Notes: generated by a model from the letters alone, not told the origin. A stretch of DNA of 64,000 nt from Chloroflexota bacterium (GCA_020845495.1 JADLFM010000050.1:1-64000), one strand, 5' to 3'; shown: positions 8,696-19,314, counted from the stretch's first letter. Translations and numbers: made by a program.

Positions 8696-10221
8696 GCGCT
8701 CCAGCGTCGTGCGAACTCGAGGAGCAGCCGGACGCCCACGCCGGTGGCGCAGGCCGGCGGCTGGTATGGCGGGGTCCGTGCCCAGCCTTCGGTGTAGGCG
8801 GTACCGGCGATGTCCAGGTGGACCCAGGGGATGTCGGCCACGAACCGTTCGAGGAAGGCCGCTGCCGTGAGCGCGCCGCCGGGCCGGCCGGCGCTATTCT
8901 TGATGTCGGCGATCGAGCTTTCGACGTCCTTGCGGTGGTCTTTCCAGAGCGGCAGCGGCCACGCGCGCTCGCCGGAGACGTCACCAGCCTGTTTCATCAG
9001 GCCAAGCAATCCTTCGTCGTTGCCGATGGCGCCGCTGGCATGATGGCCGAGCGCGACGACACACGCCCCAGTCAACGTCGCGAGGTCGACGATGGCGTCC
9101 GGGCGCTGCTCGACGGCGTAGGCGAGCGCGTCGGACAGGATGACACGGCCCTCGGCGTCGGTATTGTTGATCTCGATAAAGGTGCCGTTGTAGGTCTTGA
9201 AGACGTCGCCCGGCTTGTAGGACGAGCCGCTCGGAAGGTTCTCAGTCGCGGCGAAGATCCCGACGACATTGATCGTCAGTTTCAAGTCGGCCGCGAGCTG
9301 GAGGAAGCCGATCGTGGCCGCAGCGCCGGACATATCGTGCTTCATGTTCTCCATGTGCTCGGCCGGCTTGAGCGAGATGCCGCCGCTGTCGAACGTGATG
9401 CCCTTCCCTACCACGGCTAGCGTCTTGGCGTCGGTCTTGCCGGAGTTGTAGCGCAGCAGGACGAGACGTGGGTCCTTCGCGCTCCCCGAGTTCACGGCGA
9501 GGATCGCGTTCATGCCGCGCTCGCGTAGCTCTTGCCTGCCCCAGACCTGGCAGACCAGCCCCTTCGCATCAGCCATCGTCTGGGCCGCATCGGCGAGGTA
9601 CGCGGGTGTGACGACGTTGCCGGGGCCTTGCGAGAGGTCGCGCGCCAGGTTGACGGCATCCGCGACCGCCTCGGCCTCACGGGCCGCGTCCTCGAACGCC
9701 TGGGCACGGTCCTCGTCGCGTTCGATCAGCGTGATCTCGTCGATCGTCGGGCGGGGCTGCTCGGGCGGCGACTTGAACTCGTCGTAGCTGTACAGCCCGA
9801 GCAGGCTCGCCTCAACGAGCGTGCGGGCTGCCAGACGCGAGTCCTGGCCGCCAGCCCCCGCGCCGTGCACGACCGTCGCGTACTTGCCGACGCGGAGATC
9901 GCGGGCGTGTCGTGCGACGGTTGCAGCGGCGACTCGGAGCGCTTCGAGGTCGAGGTCGTCGCGCGGACCGAGCCCGACGACGGCGACCCGCTCGGCGGCC
10001 AACTTTGCACGGTCGCCCTGATTGTGGACGACAGTCACATCGCCGAGACCGCCGCGAATCTCACCATCGTTGATGAGGCGGCGAATGATCCCGCCGAGCG
10101 CCTCGTCGACGGCGGCGGTAGCTCCGCCCGGCTCTTCCATCCCCTCGAAGAGGTTGACGACGAGCAGGGGGGTCCGCACGCTCGTCAGCGACCCTCGCTC
10201 GACCTTGACGGATACATCCAT
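8692..10221 (-). CDS. pepA: Leucyl aminopeptidase (M17 family)
   Basis: Cytosolic two-metal aminopeptidase that removes N-terminal residues from peptides. The M17 signature NTDAEGRV is at residues 353-360, preceded by the metal-binding block around TFDSGGISLKP. The N-terminal macro-like domain and C-terminal catalytic domain together give 509 aa, normal for PepA. The start is ATG at 10221, with AGGAG about 9 nt upstream; a start 16 codons earlier lacks such a site. A TATACT hexamer lies on the minus strand at 10258-10263, about 36 nt before the start. The following gene starts inside its stop codon. Confidence 0.95.
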   Translation of the reverse strand: MDVSVKVERGSLTSVRTPLLVVNLFEGMEEPGGATAAVDEALGGIIRRLINDGEIRGGLGDVTVVHNQGDRAKLAAERVAVVGLGPRDDLDLEALRVAAATVARHARDLRVGKYATVVHGAGAGGQDSRLAARTLVEASLLGLYSYDEFKSPPEQPRPTIDEITLIERDEDRAQAFEDAAREAEAVADAVNLARDLSQGPGNVVTPAYLADAAQTMADAKGLVCQVWGRQELRERGMNAILAVNSGSAKDPRLVLLRYNSGKTDAKTLAVVGKGITFDSGGISLKPAEHMENMKHDMSGAAATIGFLQLAADLKLTINVVGIFAATENLPSGSSYKPGDVFKTYNGTFIEINNTDAEGRVILSDALAYAVEQRPDAIVDLATLTGACVVALGHHASGAIGNDEGLLGLMKQAGDVSGERAWPLPLWKDHRKDVESSIADIKNSAGRPGGALTAAAFLERFVADIPWVHLDIAGTAYTEGWARTPPYQPPACATGVGVRLLLEFARRWSA

Positions 10222-10383
10222 GCGGGACGTCTCCTGGCTCACGCGTGAAGTAGCGCGAGTATACCGCACCGCCGCCGTGCCCCCTCAATCGCACATCAGC
10301 CCTCCTTCTTGGAAGATGGAGTACTGGCATGCGCTTATGAGTTCGTGGAAGGCGATGGGACTCGAGTCGCGTCCGCTCCCGAA

Positions 10384-13300
10384 TCAGAACGCTGCGGGGC
10401 CGCCGCCGACGAAGGTGGGCCATGAGGCAGCGCAATGGTCGAGGATCTCGAACGGCACCTGGGTCGCCACGCCCCCGGCCTGGCGCCTGACGTAGAAGGT
10501 GAAGCTCGCCGGACCGTCGCCGAACGTGTGTGTCAGATTGCCGCCAGGGTACAACTGACCGTCTATCTCGACCACGCCGTTCGTCGCGGCGCCGAAGCGC
10601 AGCCCTTCCAGGCGGTTGTTTGGCTCGCCAGTGGTGCCGGCCGCGACGGTCACGCGCAATCGCCCATCGCCATTGTTGACCGCCGTGACGCTGTTGGCCG
10701 GGCGCTGACTACAGGACGCCGGCACAACTGAGACGGATGGCGCGGCCTGATTGTTGGCGGGATTCGGGTCGAACGGGGCCGTTGCGGTGGCGGAAATGGC
10801 GAGCGTGCCCTTCAACCCCGTCGTGACCAGCAATTGGACCCAGGCTTGTTCGCCGGGTACGAGCGTCCCGAGCGTGCAGCTCAGGCGGCGGGCCTCATAT
10901 GCACAACTCGAACCCGGGCGGGGGTTCATGTTCGGGTCGGTAATGACGTGGCTGGTATAGATGAGCCCCGCGGGCAGAGGCTCCGTCAGCAGCGTGACGT
11001 TACGCGCGGTTGCCTGCCCAGGCAGGGCTGTGTTCGTGACGCGGAAGTCGAAGCGGGTGAAACCTCCCGCCGCAACCGGGCTGACCGAGACGCCCCCCGT
11101 TACCACAACGTCGGCGGCACTCACGGTGACACTGAGTGTGGCCGTGTTCGGAGTCGTCGGATCGGGCTGGAGTGCCGTCACCGTGGCCGTCGTCGAGAAC
11201 GTACCCGTGCTGCTCGGCACGACGACGATGGTGCCGACTTCATCGGAGTTGGCCGCGATGGTGCCGTAGTCACAGGTCAGGTTCGTTGCGCCGCCGCTTC
11301 CTGGTGATACCGTGCAGGCGTGCGGCGTGGCCGTCTGGTAGACAACACCGGCCGGGAGCGTCGATTTCAGTGTGACGTTCGTCGCCTGGCTCGGCCCCGC
11401 ATTCCCGATACGGTCGTTCAGCATCAGCGGTTGACTGGCCTCGATGGCGCCAGACGCGACCCAGGCGGATACCGCGAGGTCCGCCCATGCCACGTCGGCG
11501 TTGGTCTCGGCGAAATTATTGGCGGGGTTCCTGTCGAGTGCTGCCGCCGCGGCCCAGACTCTGTTGACGACGTCGTCGGCCGGATAGGTGGGGAGCTGGA
11601 CGACTTCCGTCACGATCGTGACTTGGATGCTCTCACCCGGTCGCATGGTCGACAAGGTGCACGAGACGGCGCCGGTGAACCGAAACTGTTCCAGCGGAAG
11701 GCTGAACGGCCAGAACAGCGCCACGTTGACCAGCGTGCAGTTGGCCAGAGGCGTGAACGCCGTCAGCGCCATGCCTTCTGGCAATGGGTCGAATACGAGG
11801 ACGTCTGTCGCCGCGTCGGGGCCGTCATTGCGCACGGTAATGGTGTACTCAATCTTGTCACCATTCCCGGTGATTGCGGGGATCGGCCCGAGAAAGCTCT
11901 CCGTCTTGGTCACCGCCATCTCGGCGGTAGGCAGGTAGAGGCGGCCGTACCCGTAGGTAGTGTCGGGGCCGCTTGGCCCCAGGTCGCGGGCGTTCCGCTT
12001 GAGGAAGTCGGCGATCCGTGCAGGGCTCGCGTCCTGCCCCTGCTCCTTCAGTCGTTGCTTCACCAGCGCCGCCGCCCCGGCCACCAATGGTGAGGCGAAT
12101 GACGTGCCGTTGGACATGACAAATTCAGCCGGGTTGTCGGGTTTGGGAGTGCTCACTTCGCCGGGCGCTGTAATCTCCGGTTTGAGCCGTTCCCCTGAGA
12201 ACGACGTGCCGACGGTCGGACCACGCGAGCTATCTGCTCGGATCGTGGTTCCGTTCTGCTGGAGCGCGCCCACCGTAATCATGCCACTCTGCCGATTATC
12301 GGCCGGGTGCATCAGGCTGTAGTCCGCGATCGGGTCGTCCAACGCGTACTGCTCGACATGGAGGTCAAAGGTGACTTGCCCGGGGCGTTGATCGGCGTTA
12401 CTCGCCCAGGTCCGGACTCGATACGTATAGTCACTGTGGAGCGGTGTGGGGAAGCCCAGATGGTCGAGCGGCGGCTGGCCATCCTGACCGTTCTGAACCT
12501 CATGCGATGCCCACACACCATCGGGCATCTCAGGACACCGGGATCCATCAGGGCGCGTACACTCGACGTGGATCTCTAAATCGTTGTTGGAGCGGTTCCA
12601 GCCATCGTCAGGACTGGTCCAGCGCAGCCTGACGTCCAGACGCTGACCCGGTACTACATCCTTGATCTCCTTTGCATCTTGGCCTGCGTAGAAGTCGAGC
12701 CGCTTGTTCCCATCGTCGTCGCGCCAGCTTCCGTGCCAGTGCTGGCGAGCTTCGTTGCCGGCTGCCTGCGCCCAGAAGATGCTGTACTGAACGGCCCAAT
12801 CAACCGCTCGGTTTGCTTCGCCTGTGCCGTCCCCTGGCCCTTCCTCTGGCTTGTAGAAATAGCCAGGGGATATGGTGATGACATCAACACCGTTCTCTTG
12901 CATGCATTCGACAATTCATCTCAGAATGTCCGAGTCTCCAGATTTTGCGATGTACAGCTTCGCATCTTGAGCGATCTGCTTCAGCACCCAGGCGACACGG
13001 GTTCCGTAGTCAGTTAAGTCCTGCAATGAGTCGATGGATCCATATTTTGCGTCGTCGTTGCACTCCAACTCAGCATCAAAAGTTTCTGCAAAATTTCTGT
13101 AACCCCGATATCCTGAATCGATAATTCCGACCTTTATACCTTGTCCGCGCACCTGTCCAGCATGCCAAGCCGTGACACCAAGATCACCAAGCGTATCGAT
13201 GAGTGACGCCGTAGAGATTTGGTCGCTCGTAGTTGATCGATCTTCCGACGGTTGAGGCGCTGAAGGCCCCAAGGCACCAGGCGGAGCGCTTATGAGCAGC

Positions 13301-13782
13301 ACTGTCTGGTGTTCGGCAAGCATGGTCAGGCGCCGGATCGGTACCCATACTGATATCGACTCGTCGATGTCGCGGGTGTACCTGCTCGTGTTGACGCGTG
13401 CACCAGCTGCGCGAGCAGCCGCACGGGCGGCTGGCGCCTGACCTGCCTGAGCCTTCACCGTGACGAGAACTTGGTCACCATCGAGGCGCAGGCGTCAGAA
13501 TTGTACGGCTTCGGTACGCCTTCCCTGGGCGTTGGCCTCGATGAGATCCTTGAGCGGTTTGCTCAGACGCCACGTTTGTGGCCGTCCTGGTGGGTACGGC
13601 ACAGGCGACGGTGATGGTACAGGGAGAGGCGAGCCTACCGCCTGAGCGAGATCCGGTGAGAGTGACCGCTCGACCGAGGCGCTTTCCTCAGCAAGCTGAG
13701 ATATGGCGGGCTCGGCCAGGATTACTGGGGTGCCGGCGAGAATCGCAAGGAGGACAATGACCGAGACATGAAGAAGACGCAT
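10384..13782 (-). pseudogene. Secreted subtilase with DUF11 repeats, interrupted by two TGA codons
   Basis: Three open pieces lie in one reading frame and together make an 1,132-codon S8 serine protease. The ATG at 13782 starts a signal peptide (MRLLHVSVIVLLAILAG). TGA codons interrupt at codon 96 (13495-13497) and codon 289 (12916-12918). The Asp motif (GIIDSGYRG, D222) and the Ser motif (NGTSFASP, S561) are intact, but the His motif HGT reads YGT at codon 259. Three DUF11-type repeats and a Cys-containing tail follow the protease domain. No frameshift is needed to join the pieces. The His loss is a single C-to-T change, and the stops are also one transition away from CGA or TGG. Low-GC codons near 12950-13200 suggest relaxed selection. 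Readthrough or sequencing error cannot be excluded, but the missing His argues for decay. Confidence 0.8.
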
Positions 13783-13967
13783 GGAGACATACCTCACGCC
13801 AAGTGCGGCACGCAGTACGATGAGTAAAGGTCTACGTGGACGCCATCGTCCTCGCGGCGACGAACAGGGCGTCATTCAAGACGGCTAGGTTCGCTCTTGA
13901 CTTATAGGAGTCATACCGGCTCGAGCGAGCCTACAATGGTCTGGAGGCGCTTAGCAGCTACCAGAAC

Positions 13968-14534
13968 CTAAAAGTCGACGCCGTAGTTTGGGGTCTTGAC
14001 CTTACGGATGCGTGGGTCATTGGCAAGGGCGCATAGCTTGCCAAACTGGACAAATCCCGTCAGACCGCCTTTCGGCAGGTATTCGTGTGGGGCAACCCAG
14101 CGCGGCACATGAATATCGTATTGGTCCACGAGATCGCCTACGTCGGCTTGAAGATCGATTCGCACTTCAACGGCACCGTCGCGAAGCCGAATCACTACCT
14201 GCCCTCTCCCAGCAATCGCATTCATGAATGACGCTAGGCCTGCGGGATCGGGCGAGCGCACCACGTCCGCGAGGTATCCATCCATGGCTTCCAAACGCCT
14301 ACACTCGGGTGGCACCGGAATGCGCGGATCGGGGACGGGGGGCGGCCAGGGCACGTCGGGGCCGTACTGCGCTGGCTTCTCGGGAGGCCACTCGGTGGGC
14401 CAGCGATTGCTGTAGACGGGCGGAGGGCTTGGGCTCGGCTCTGGCTCGCTGGTCGGCGGCTCGTCGCCCGGGCCATCTGAAGAGGACGCCAGCAGCGTTC
14501 TCACGCCCGCAACAGTCAGACAAGCCGCTACCAC
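13968..14534 (-). CDS. Pro-rich membrane-anchored protein of unknown function
   Basis: I do not recognise this family. A hydrophobic N-terminal segment is followed by a Pro/Ser/Glu-rich linker (residues about 20-75) and a folded-looking C-terminal domain of about 110 aa ending NYGVDF. The frame can be read from GTG at 14534. A CTG nine codons upstream (14561) would complete a membrane segment and lies behind an AAGGA site, so the true start is uncertain. An ATG at that site is in another frame. The gene lies upstream of the decayed subtilase on the same strand, and both products look exported. It may itself be partly degraded at the 5' end. Confidence 0.5.
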   Translation of the reverse strand: MVAACLTVAGVRTLLASSSDGPGDEPPTSEPEPSPSPPPVYSNRWPTEWPPEKPAQYGPDVPWPPPVPDPRIPVPPECRRLEAMDGYLADVVRSPDPAGLASFMNAIAGRGQVVIRLRDGAVEVRIDLQADVGDLVDQYDIHVPRWVAPHEYLPKGGLTGFVQFGKLCALANDPRIRKVKTPNYGVDF

Positions 14535-14823
14535 GAAGGCGATGAGTCCATAGAGACGCAGGGTCGCTCATCCTTGTCCCGCGAATGCGTCACAGCCTAT
14601 GCGACATGGCGTCGCTTGTCAACCCCTCAACACGATGATCTGGCAGCGGACAATTCGGGGGTGTACGTTCGGGTAGCCGCCGTAGCCCATTCGATGGATC
14701 TGCCACCTGCTGAGTCTACGTTCATGTCTCAAGTGATCCACCGGGCGCAGCCCACCACCTGTATAGCGACGGGCGTGCCGGACGCAGATTCGGCCACGAA
14801 GAACGGCCACCCGGTGAGGCGCG

Positions 14824-16611
14824 CTATCGGTGCGGGAACGCCGGCGCGACGAAGCGGACCAGCGCGGCGAGGTCGAGCAGGCCGAGGGTGAGCGCGAGCA
14901 CGAGCGGTAGGCCAACCGTCAGTCGGCGGCGCACGACGAGCGGCGCGTAGGTGGCCGCAAGTCCCGCGACGAGTGCTACTGCGATTAGCCGCTCGTCGGG
15001 CCAGAGGTCGACGGCGCGTAGGGCGCCGTGCGCCTCACCAAGCGACCAGCCGATGGCACCGGCCAGCAGGCCCGTCGTCAGGAGTCGGACGGGCAGCCGG
15101 GCCGTCGCGAAGGAGGCGAGCCGGGTCCAGCCAATGGCGAGCAGCACGGCGAGCGGCACGAGCGCGGGGAAGAGGTAGCGGCCCTGGGGCTGGATGAACG
15201 AGACGTTGTAGTAGGCCACCTCGCCGGCCACCAGCAGGATCGGGGTGACCAGCAGCCAGCGCCCGTGTATCGCGTCGGCAGGTGGCGTACCAGCGGCGAC
15301 CCGTGCACCGGCGTCGCCGTGCCGATCGAGGTCGTATGCGCTGCTGACTCCTACGTGTGGGCCAGTGCGTCCGCCCGCCCACTCCGTAACGGCGCTGGCA
15401 CTCGCGCCGCGTGCAGTGCGCCAGCCGACGAACAGGCCGACGACGGCCAGGAGCGTCAGCGCGAGGTACAGGAAGTAGAAGCCGTCGTCGAGCACCACAC
15501 CCATCCAGCCGAAGACGCCCCAGAAGCTTCGGAACAGGATTTTGAAGAAGAAGCCGAGCGATTCGAGGTCCAGACTCTCCCAGCGCGGCTGCCCGACCAC
15601 GACCGCATCGTGACGGGCCATCGCCAGCGGATCGAGCGGCCCGTAGGTCAGCACGTTCCGTATGAGCCACCAGGACGACACCACCAGCCCGACGAGCCCC
15701 GCGAGGACCGGCCGCCGCAAGGCTCGCAGCCAGTCGCCGGGCGAGGCTTCGCTCCACCAGCCGTGAGGCGACCCGCTGCGGCAGTCGTGGGGGGCCGAGG
15801 ACGGTCTGCGGGCGGCGACAGGGGCCGTGGCTCGTCGATGGGCAGTGGAGCGGAGGTTGGCGAGGAGCAGGGTGCCGAGGATGAGCGGGACGTAGACGTA
15901 GACGGTGAGTTTGGTCAGGACCAACGCGCCGACGAGCACGCCAAGCTGGAACGCCGCCCGGTCGCCAAAGCCACGCCGCCACCCGACGAGCAGCACGGCT
16001 AACGTCAACGCGGCCAGGGCGTTCGCGAGGCTGTCGTTATTGACGGCTGCCGAGATGGCGGTATTCATCGGGGTGAAGGCGACGGTGGCAGCGGCCAGCA
16101 CGGCGACGTCCGGCCGCCCCGGCGCCACCTCCCGGCCGACGACGTAGGCACAGATGACCACCACCGCCCCCAGCGCGATCGAGAGTGCCCGCAGCGCGAG
16201 TACCTGACGGGCGATCGGCAGATCCCAGGTCAGGCGATGGACGGCCGCGCCGAACAGGTAGTAGAGCGGCGGCTGGTGGCTCTCGTAGCGGATACTCTCG
16301 ATCTCGTAGTCGTTCGGGAACCAGTCGGTCTTCAGCCGTTCGAGCAGATCGGCGTCCCAGTCGCCAGCCTGGAGGACGGGAAGCTGCCTCGTAAGCGCGA
16401 CGTAACGTAGGTAGGAGAAATGGGCCGGCTCGTCGGGGTTGTTCCAGCGCGGCGTCGCCCGGGCATACCCGACGGCGAGGTAGCCGTAGCCGAGCAGCAC
16501 CGCGGCCAGAAGCGCCCTCGCGAGCGTCAGGCTGAGCCGAGCGGGACGGCGCTGCCCGGAGGCTGCTGGGGCGGCCTCTGGCGACGGCGAGAGCGCGGGG
16601 GTCAGCGCCAC
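14824..16611 (-). CDS. GT-C-type membrane glycosyltransferase (ArnT/DUF2142-like)
   Basis: Polytopic membrane protein of 595 aa with about 11-13 predicted spans. The first extracytoplasmic loop carries the acidic motif NNPDEPAHFSYLRY, typical of lipid-phosphate-sugar-dependent GT-C enzymes such as ArnT, GT39 and DUF2142 proteins. A second motif (YESHQPPLYYLF) is usual for this group. The GTG at 16611, 10 nt after the metG stop, is preferred. An in-frame start at 16755 would place 48 Arg-rich residues inside metG. It probably forms a unit with metG and the GT2 gene upstream, suggesting transfer of a polyprenyl-linked sugar to an envelope acceptor. The substrate is unknown. Confidence 0.75.
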   Translation of the reverse strand: MALTPALSPSPEAAPAASGQRRPARLSLTLARALLAAVLLGYGYLAVGYARATPRWNNPDEPAHFSYLRYVALTRQLPVLQAGDWDADLLERLKTDWFPNDYEIESIRYESHQPPLYYLFGAAVHRLTWDLPIARQVLALRALSIALGAVVVICAYVVGREVAPGRPDVAVLAAATVAFTPMNTAISAAVNNDSLANALAALTLAVLLVGWRRGFGDRAAFQLGVLVGALVLTKLTVYVYVPLILGTLLLANLRSTAHRRATAPVAARRPSSAPHDCRSGSPHGWWSEASPGDWLRALRRPVLAGLVGLVVSSWWLIRNVLTYGPLDPLAMARHDAVVVGQPRWESLDLESLGFFFKILFRSFWGVFGWMGVVLDDGFYFLYLALTLLAVVGLFVGWRTARGASASAVTEWAGGRTGPHVGVSSAYDLDRHGDAGARVAAGTPPADAIHGRWLLVTPILLVAGEVAYYNVSFIQPQGRYLFPALVPLAVLLAIGWTRLASFATARLPVRLLTTGLLAGAIGWSLGEAHGALRAVDLWPDERLIAVALVAGLAATYAPLVVRRRLTVGLPLVLALTLGLLDLAALVRFVAPAFPHR

Positions 16612-16621
16612 GCGCCGGACA

Positions 16622-18259
16622 TCAGGCGGGCGTCGGTTGGCCCGTCTCGATCTTGACGAACAGCGGCGTCGGCTTCGGCAGCGCCTGCCCGACCGGCAGA
16701 GGCTCCCAGCACCAGCCGTGGTCTTCGAGCCGGTCCTGGTAGCCAAGGAGCGCATGCAGCCTGGCCGAACTGAAGGGGAGGAACGGCGCGAACAGCACCT
16801 TCAGGGCGTCGATCAAGTTCAGCAGCGTGCCGATAGTCTGGCCGGCCTGCTGCTTGTCGATCTTGACCTGTTTCCAGGGCGCGTGCTCGTCGAAGTAGCG
16901 GTTCCCGAAGCGGGCAAGCTCCAGCACCTCGCGGATCGTCTCCTTGAAGCGGGCCGCTTCGAGCTGTTCGCTGACGCGCTCGAATGTCTTCGCGATCTCC
17001 GCTTCCACGAGCGGATCGGTCGAGCCGTCGCCGGGTACCCGCCCGTCGAAGTAGCGCTGGGTGAAGGTCAGGCTGCGGTGCACGAGGTTGCCCCAGGCCG
17101 CGACTAGCTCATCGTTGTTGCGGCGGATCAACTCGTCCGCCGAGAAGTCGGAGTCGGACGTCTCCGGGGCGTTCATGGTGAGATAGAAGCGGATCGGGTC
17201 GGGGTCGAACGCCTTCAGCAGATCCGGGACGGTCGTGCCGATGCCAGCGCTCTTGGACGCCTTGGCCCCACCGAAGTTCATGTACTCGTTCGATGGGACG
17301 TCGTAGGGCAGGATCGTATCGCCGCGTGCCATCAGGATGGCCGGCCAGATAACGGTGTGGAAGGGGATATTGTCCTTGCCGATGAAGTAGTACTGCCGGG
17401 TCGTATCGTCCTTCCACCAGCGCCGCCATGCTTCGGATGCGCCCTTCCGCTCGGCCCATTCAACGCTCGCCGAGAGGTAGCCGGTGACCGCCTCGATCCA
17501 GACGTAGATACGCTTGTCCTCGTACCCCTCGATCGGCACCGGCACGCCCCACTGAAGATCGCGGGTGACAGCGCGTGGCTGAAGCCCGCCTTCGAGGAAG
17601 TTGACGGTGAAGCGGTAGACGTTGGGGCGCCAGTTGGTGTGCCCCCGCGCCCATGCAAGCAGCGGCTCGTTGAGCTTCGGCAGATCGAAGTAGAAGTGGC
17701 GGGTCGGGCGTAGTACCGGCGTCTCACCGGTCAGGCGGCTCTTCGGCTCGATCAGGTCGATCGGGTCCAGCAGTTTGCCGCAGTTGTCGCACTGGTCACC
17801 GCGCGCCTTGGCGTAGCCGCAGTTCGGGCACACTCCCTCGACGTAACGGTCCGGGAGGAAGCGGCCGGCCTTCTCATCGTAGAACGCCTCGGTCGTCTGC
17901 TCGAAGAGGTAGCCTCGCTCCTGAAGCAGCAGGAACTCGTCTTGCACGACCCGGCGATGGGTGTCGGTTCCGGTCCGGGTGTACAGGTCGTAGCTGATCC
18001 CGAGGTCGCGCCAGTACCCGAGAAACTCCTCATGGTAGCGATCTGCGATCTCCTTCGGGGACACCCCCTCCTGCTCGGCACGCACGGTGATCGGCGTCCC
18101 GTGCTCGTCGCTGCCCGAGACCATCAGTACGTCATTGCCGCGCAGCCGCTGAAACCGCGCAAAGGTGTCGGCAGGGACGTAGACGCCGGCGAGGTGGCCG
18201 ACGTGCAGGGAGCCGTTCACATACGGCCAGGCCGTGCAGACCAGAATCGTTTCCGCCAT
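16622..18259 (-). CDS. metG: Methionyl-tRNA synthetase
   Basis: Class I aminoacyl-tRNA synthetase that charges tRNA-Met. The ATP-binding HIGH-type motif HVGH is at residues 19-22 and the KMSKS loop reads KASKS at 333-337. A zinc knuckle (CPNCGYAKARGDQCDNCG) lies between them. At 545 aa it lacks the C-terminal tRNA-binding (Trbp111-like) extension found in longer forms. The ATG at 18259 has no clear ribosome-binding site; instead a TATACT hexamer ends 7 nt before it, suggesting a leaderless mRNA. The GT2 gene lies 37 nt upstream on the same strand. Confidence 0.96.
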   Translation of the reverse strand: MAETILVCTAWPYVNGSLHVGHLAGVYVPADTFARFQRLRGNDVLMVSGSDEHGTPITVRAEQEGVSPKEIADRYHEEFLGYWRDLGISYDLYTRTGTDTHRRVVQDEFLLLQERGYLFEQTTEAFYDEKAGRFLPDRYVEGVCPNCGYAKARGDQCDNCGKLLDPIDLIEPKSRLTGETPVLRPTRHFYFDLPKLNEPLLAWARGHTNWRPNVYRFTVNFLEGGLQPRAVTRDLQWGVPVPIEGYEDKRIYVWIEAVTGYLSASVEWAERKGASEAWRRWWKDDTTRQYYFIGKDNIPFHTVIWPAILMARGDTILPYDVPSNEYMNFGGAKASKSAGIGTTVPDLLKAFDPDPIRFYLTMNAPETSDSDFSADELIRRNNDELVAAWGNLVHRSLTFTQRYFDGRVPGDGSTDPLVEAEIAKTFERVSEQLEAARFKETIREVLELARFGNRYFDEHAPWKQVKIDKQQAGQTIGTLLNLIDALKVLFAPFLPFSSARLHALLGYQDRLEDHGWCWEPLPVGQALPKPTPLFVKIETGQPTPA

Positions 18260-18266
18260 ACCGGCA

Positions 18267-18272
18267 AGTATA
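18267..18272 (-). promoter_or_regulatory. -10 element of metG with start codon 7 nt downstream
   Basis: On the minus strand TATACT is followed by 7 nt and then the metG ATG, so the transcription start would fall at or next to the start codon. No good -35 is visible at 16-18 bp spacing, so activity is uncertain. Confidence 0.4.
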
Positions 18273-18296
18273 CGCTGGACGGCCGCGCCGCCTCGA

Positions 18297-19019
18297 TCAG
18301 TCGTACCGGCCGCGCAGGTCGTTCAGGCGCACCCGGACGACGTCAAGGAACATCCTGATCGTGTCCCGCACTGGGTCGACGCGGCTGCTCGGACGGTAGA
18401 CCCAGGTGACGGGTACCTCGCGAATGTGGAAGCCGTGCTTCCGCGCGATGTAGAGCAATTCCACGTCGAAGCCGAACCCGGCCAATCGCTGACGGCTGAA
18501 CACGGCCTGAGCGCAGCGACGGGTGAACGCCTTGAAGCCGCATTGGGTGTCGTGGATGCCTCGGACCGCCAGCACCTGCACAAGCGAGTTGAAGACCCGC
18601 CCCATAATATGGCGCGAGTATGGCTCACCAATGCGGCGGGCGCCGTGCCCCTCGCGGGTCGCAATCACCATCTGATCGCGTTCGTTCAGGCGGTCGGCCA
18701 GCCCGACAACTTCGTCAATGGGCGTGCTCAGGTCGGCATCGCAGAAGACGACCCGCTCACCCCGCGCCTCGCTCACCCCAATCTTGACGGCCAGCCCCTT
18801 GCCGCGCAGCGACGTGACGATCAGGCGAACGCTCGGGTCGCGCTCGGCGAAGCACTTGGCGACGGCGGCCGTGCCATCGGTACTGCCGTTCACCACGACC
18901 AGGATCTCGTACGGCTCGCCGCGCCGATGCAAGTAGTCGGAGGTCGCCTCCAGCGTCGCCGGCAGGCGGGCCTCCTCGTTGTAGGCGGGGATGACGAGCG
19001 AGAGCGTTGGGTCGTTCAC
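18297..19019 (-). CDS. Family 2 glycosyltransferase, polyprenyl-phosphate sugar synthase-like
   Basis: GT-A fold enzyme of 240 aa, likely transferring a sugar from a nucleotide donor to polyprenyl phosphate on the cytoplasmic face, like dolichol-phosphate mannose or glucose synthases. It opens with the family block LSLVIPAYNEEARL and has the donor-binding DAD motif in VVFCDADLSTP. The TQCGFKAF block typical of Dpm/DPG synthases is also present. There are no C-terminal membrane spans. Translation begins at GTG 19019. With the nearby GT-C enzyme it could supply and then use a lipid-linked sugar. Confidence 0.88.
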   Translation of the reverse strand: MNDPTLSLVIPAYNEEARLPATLEATSDYLHRRGEPYEILVVVNGSTDGTAAVAKCFAERDPSVRLIVTSLRGKGLAVKIGVSEARGERVVFCDADLSTPIDEVVGLADRLNERDQMVIATREGHGARRIGEPYSRHIMGRVFNSLVQVLAVRGIHDTQCGFKAFTRRCAQAVFSRQRLAGFGFDVELLYIARKHGFHIREVPVTWVYRPSSRVDPVRDTIRMFLDVVRVRLNDLRGRYD

Positions 19020-19314
19020 GAGGCTCGATCGCGCAAATCGTCTCGGCTCGGAGAACGTGCGAGCGGCCTCGGAGGCACGCGCACGTCGGGAGTCTGGACG
19101 GCGTCGCGGAGTATAGCGGCTTTTTCATCCAGTGGGACACGCCGGCCGGCCGGCGCACAGTTGCCCTTCGTGCTCGGCAGTGGCAGGATCGGTCGAGCTG
19201 GTCGGCCGCGCGGGTCGGCCGTGACTGTCGTAGCCGGCTCGGCCGTCGGCGTATCCTGGCGCACGCCTGTCGAGTGGGCGGGGAAGCTGCGCCGGGTATC
19301 ATCCTTCGCACGCC

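Noticed and set aside
12916..13497. Selenocysteine or alternative genetic code to explain the TGA codons
   Set aside because: TGA ends many genes here (pepA and others), no SECIS-like element was seen after the codons, and the catalytic His is lost as well.
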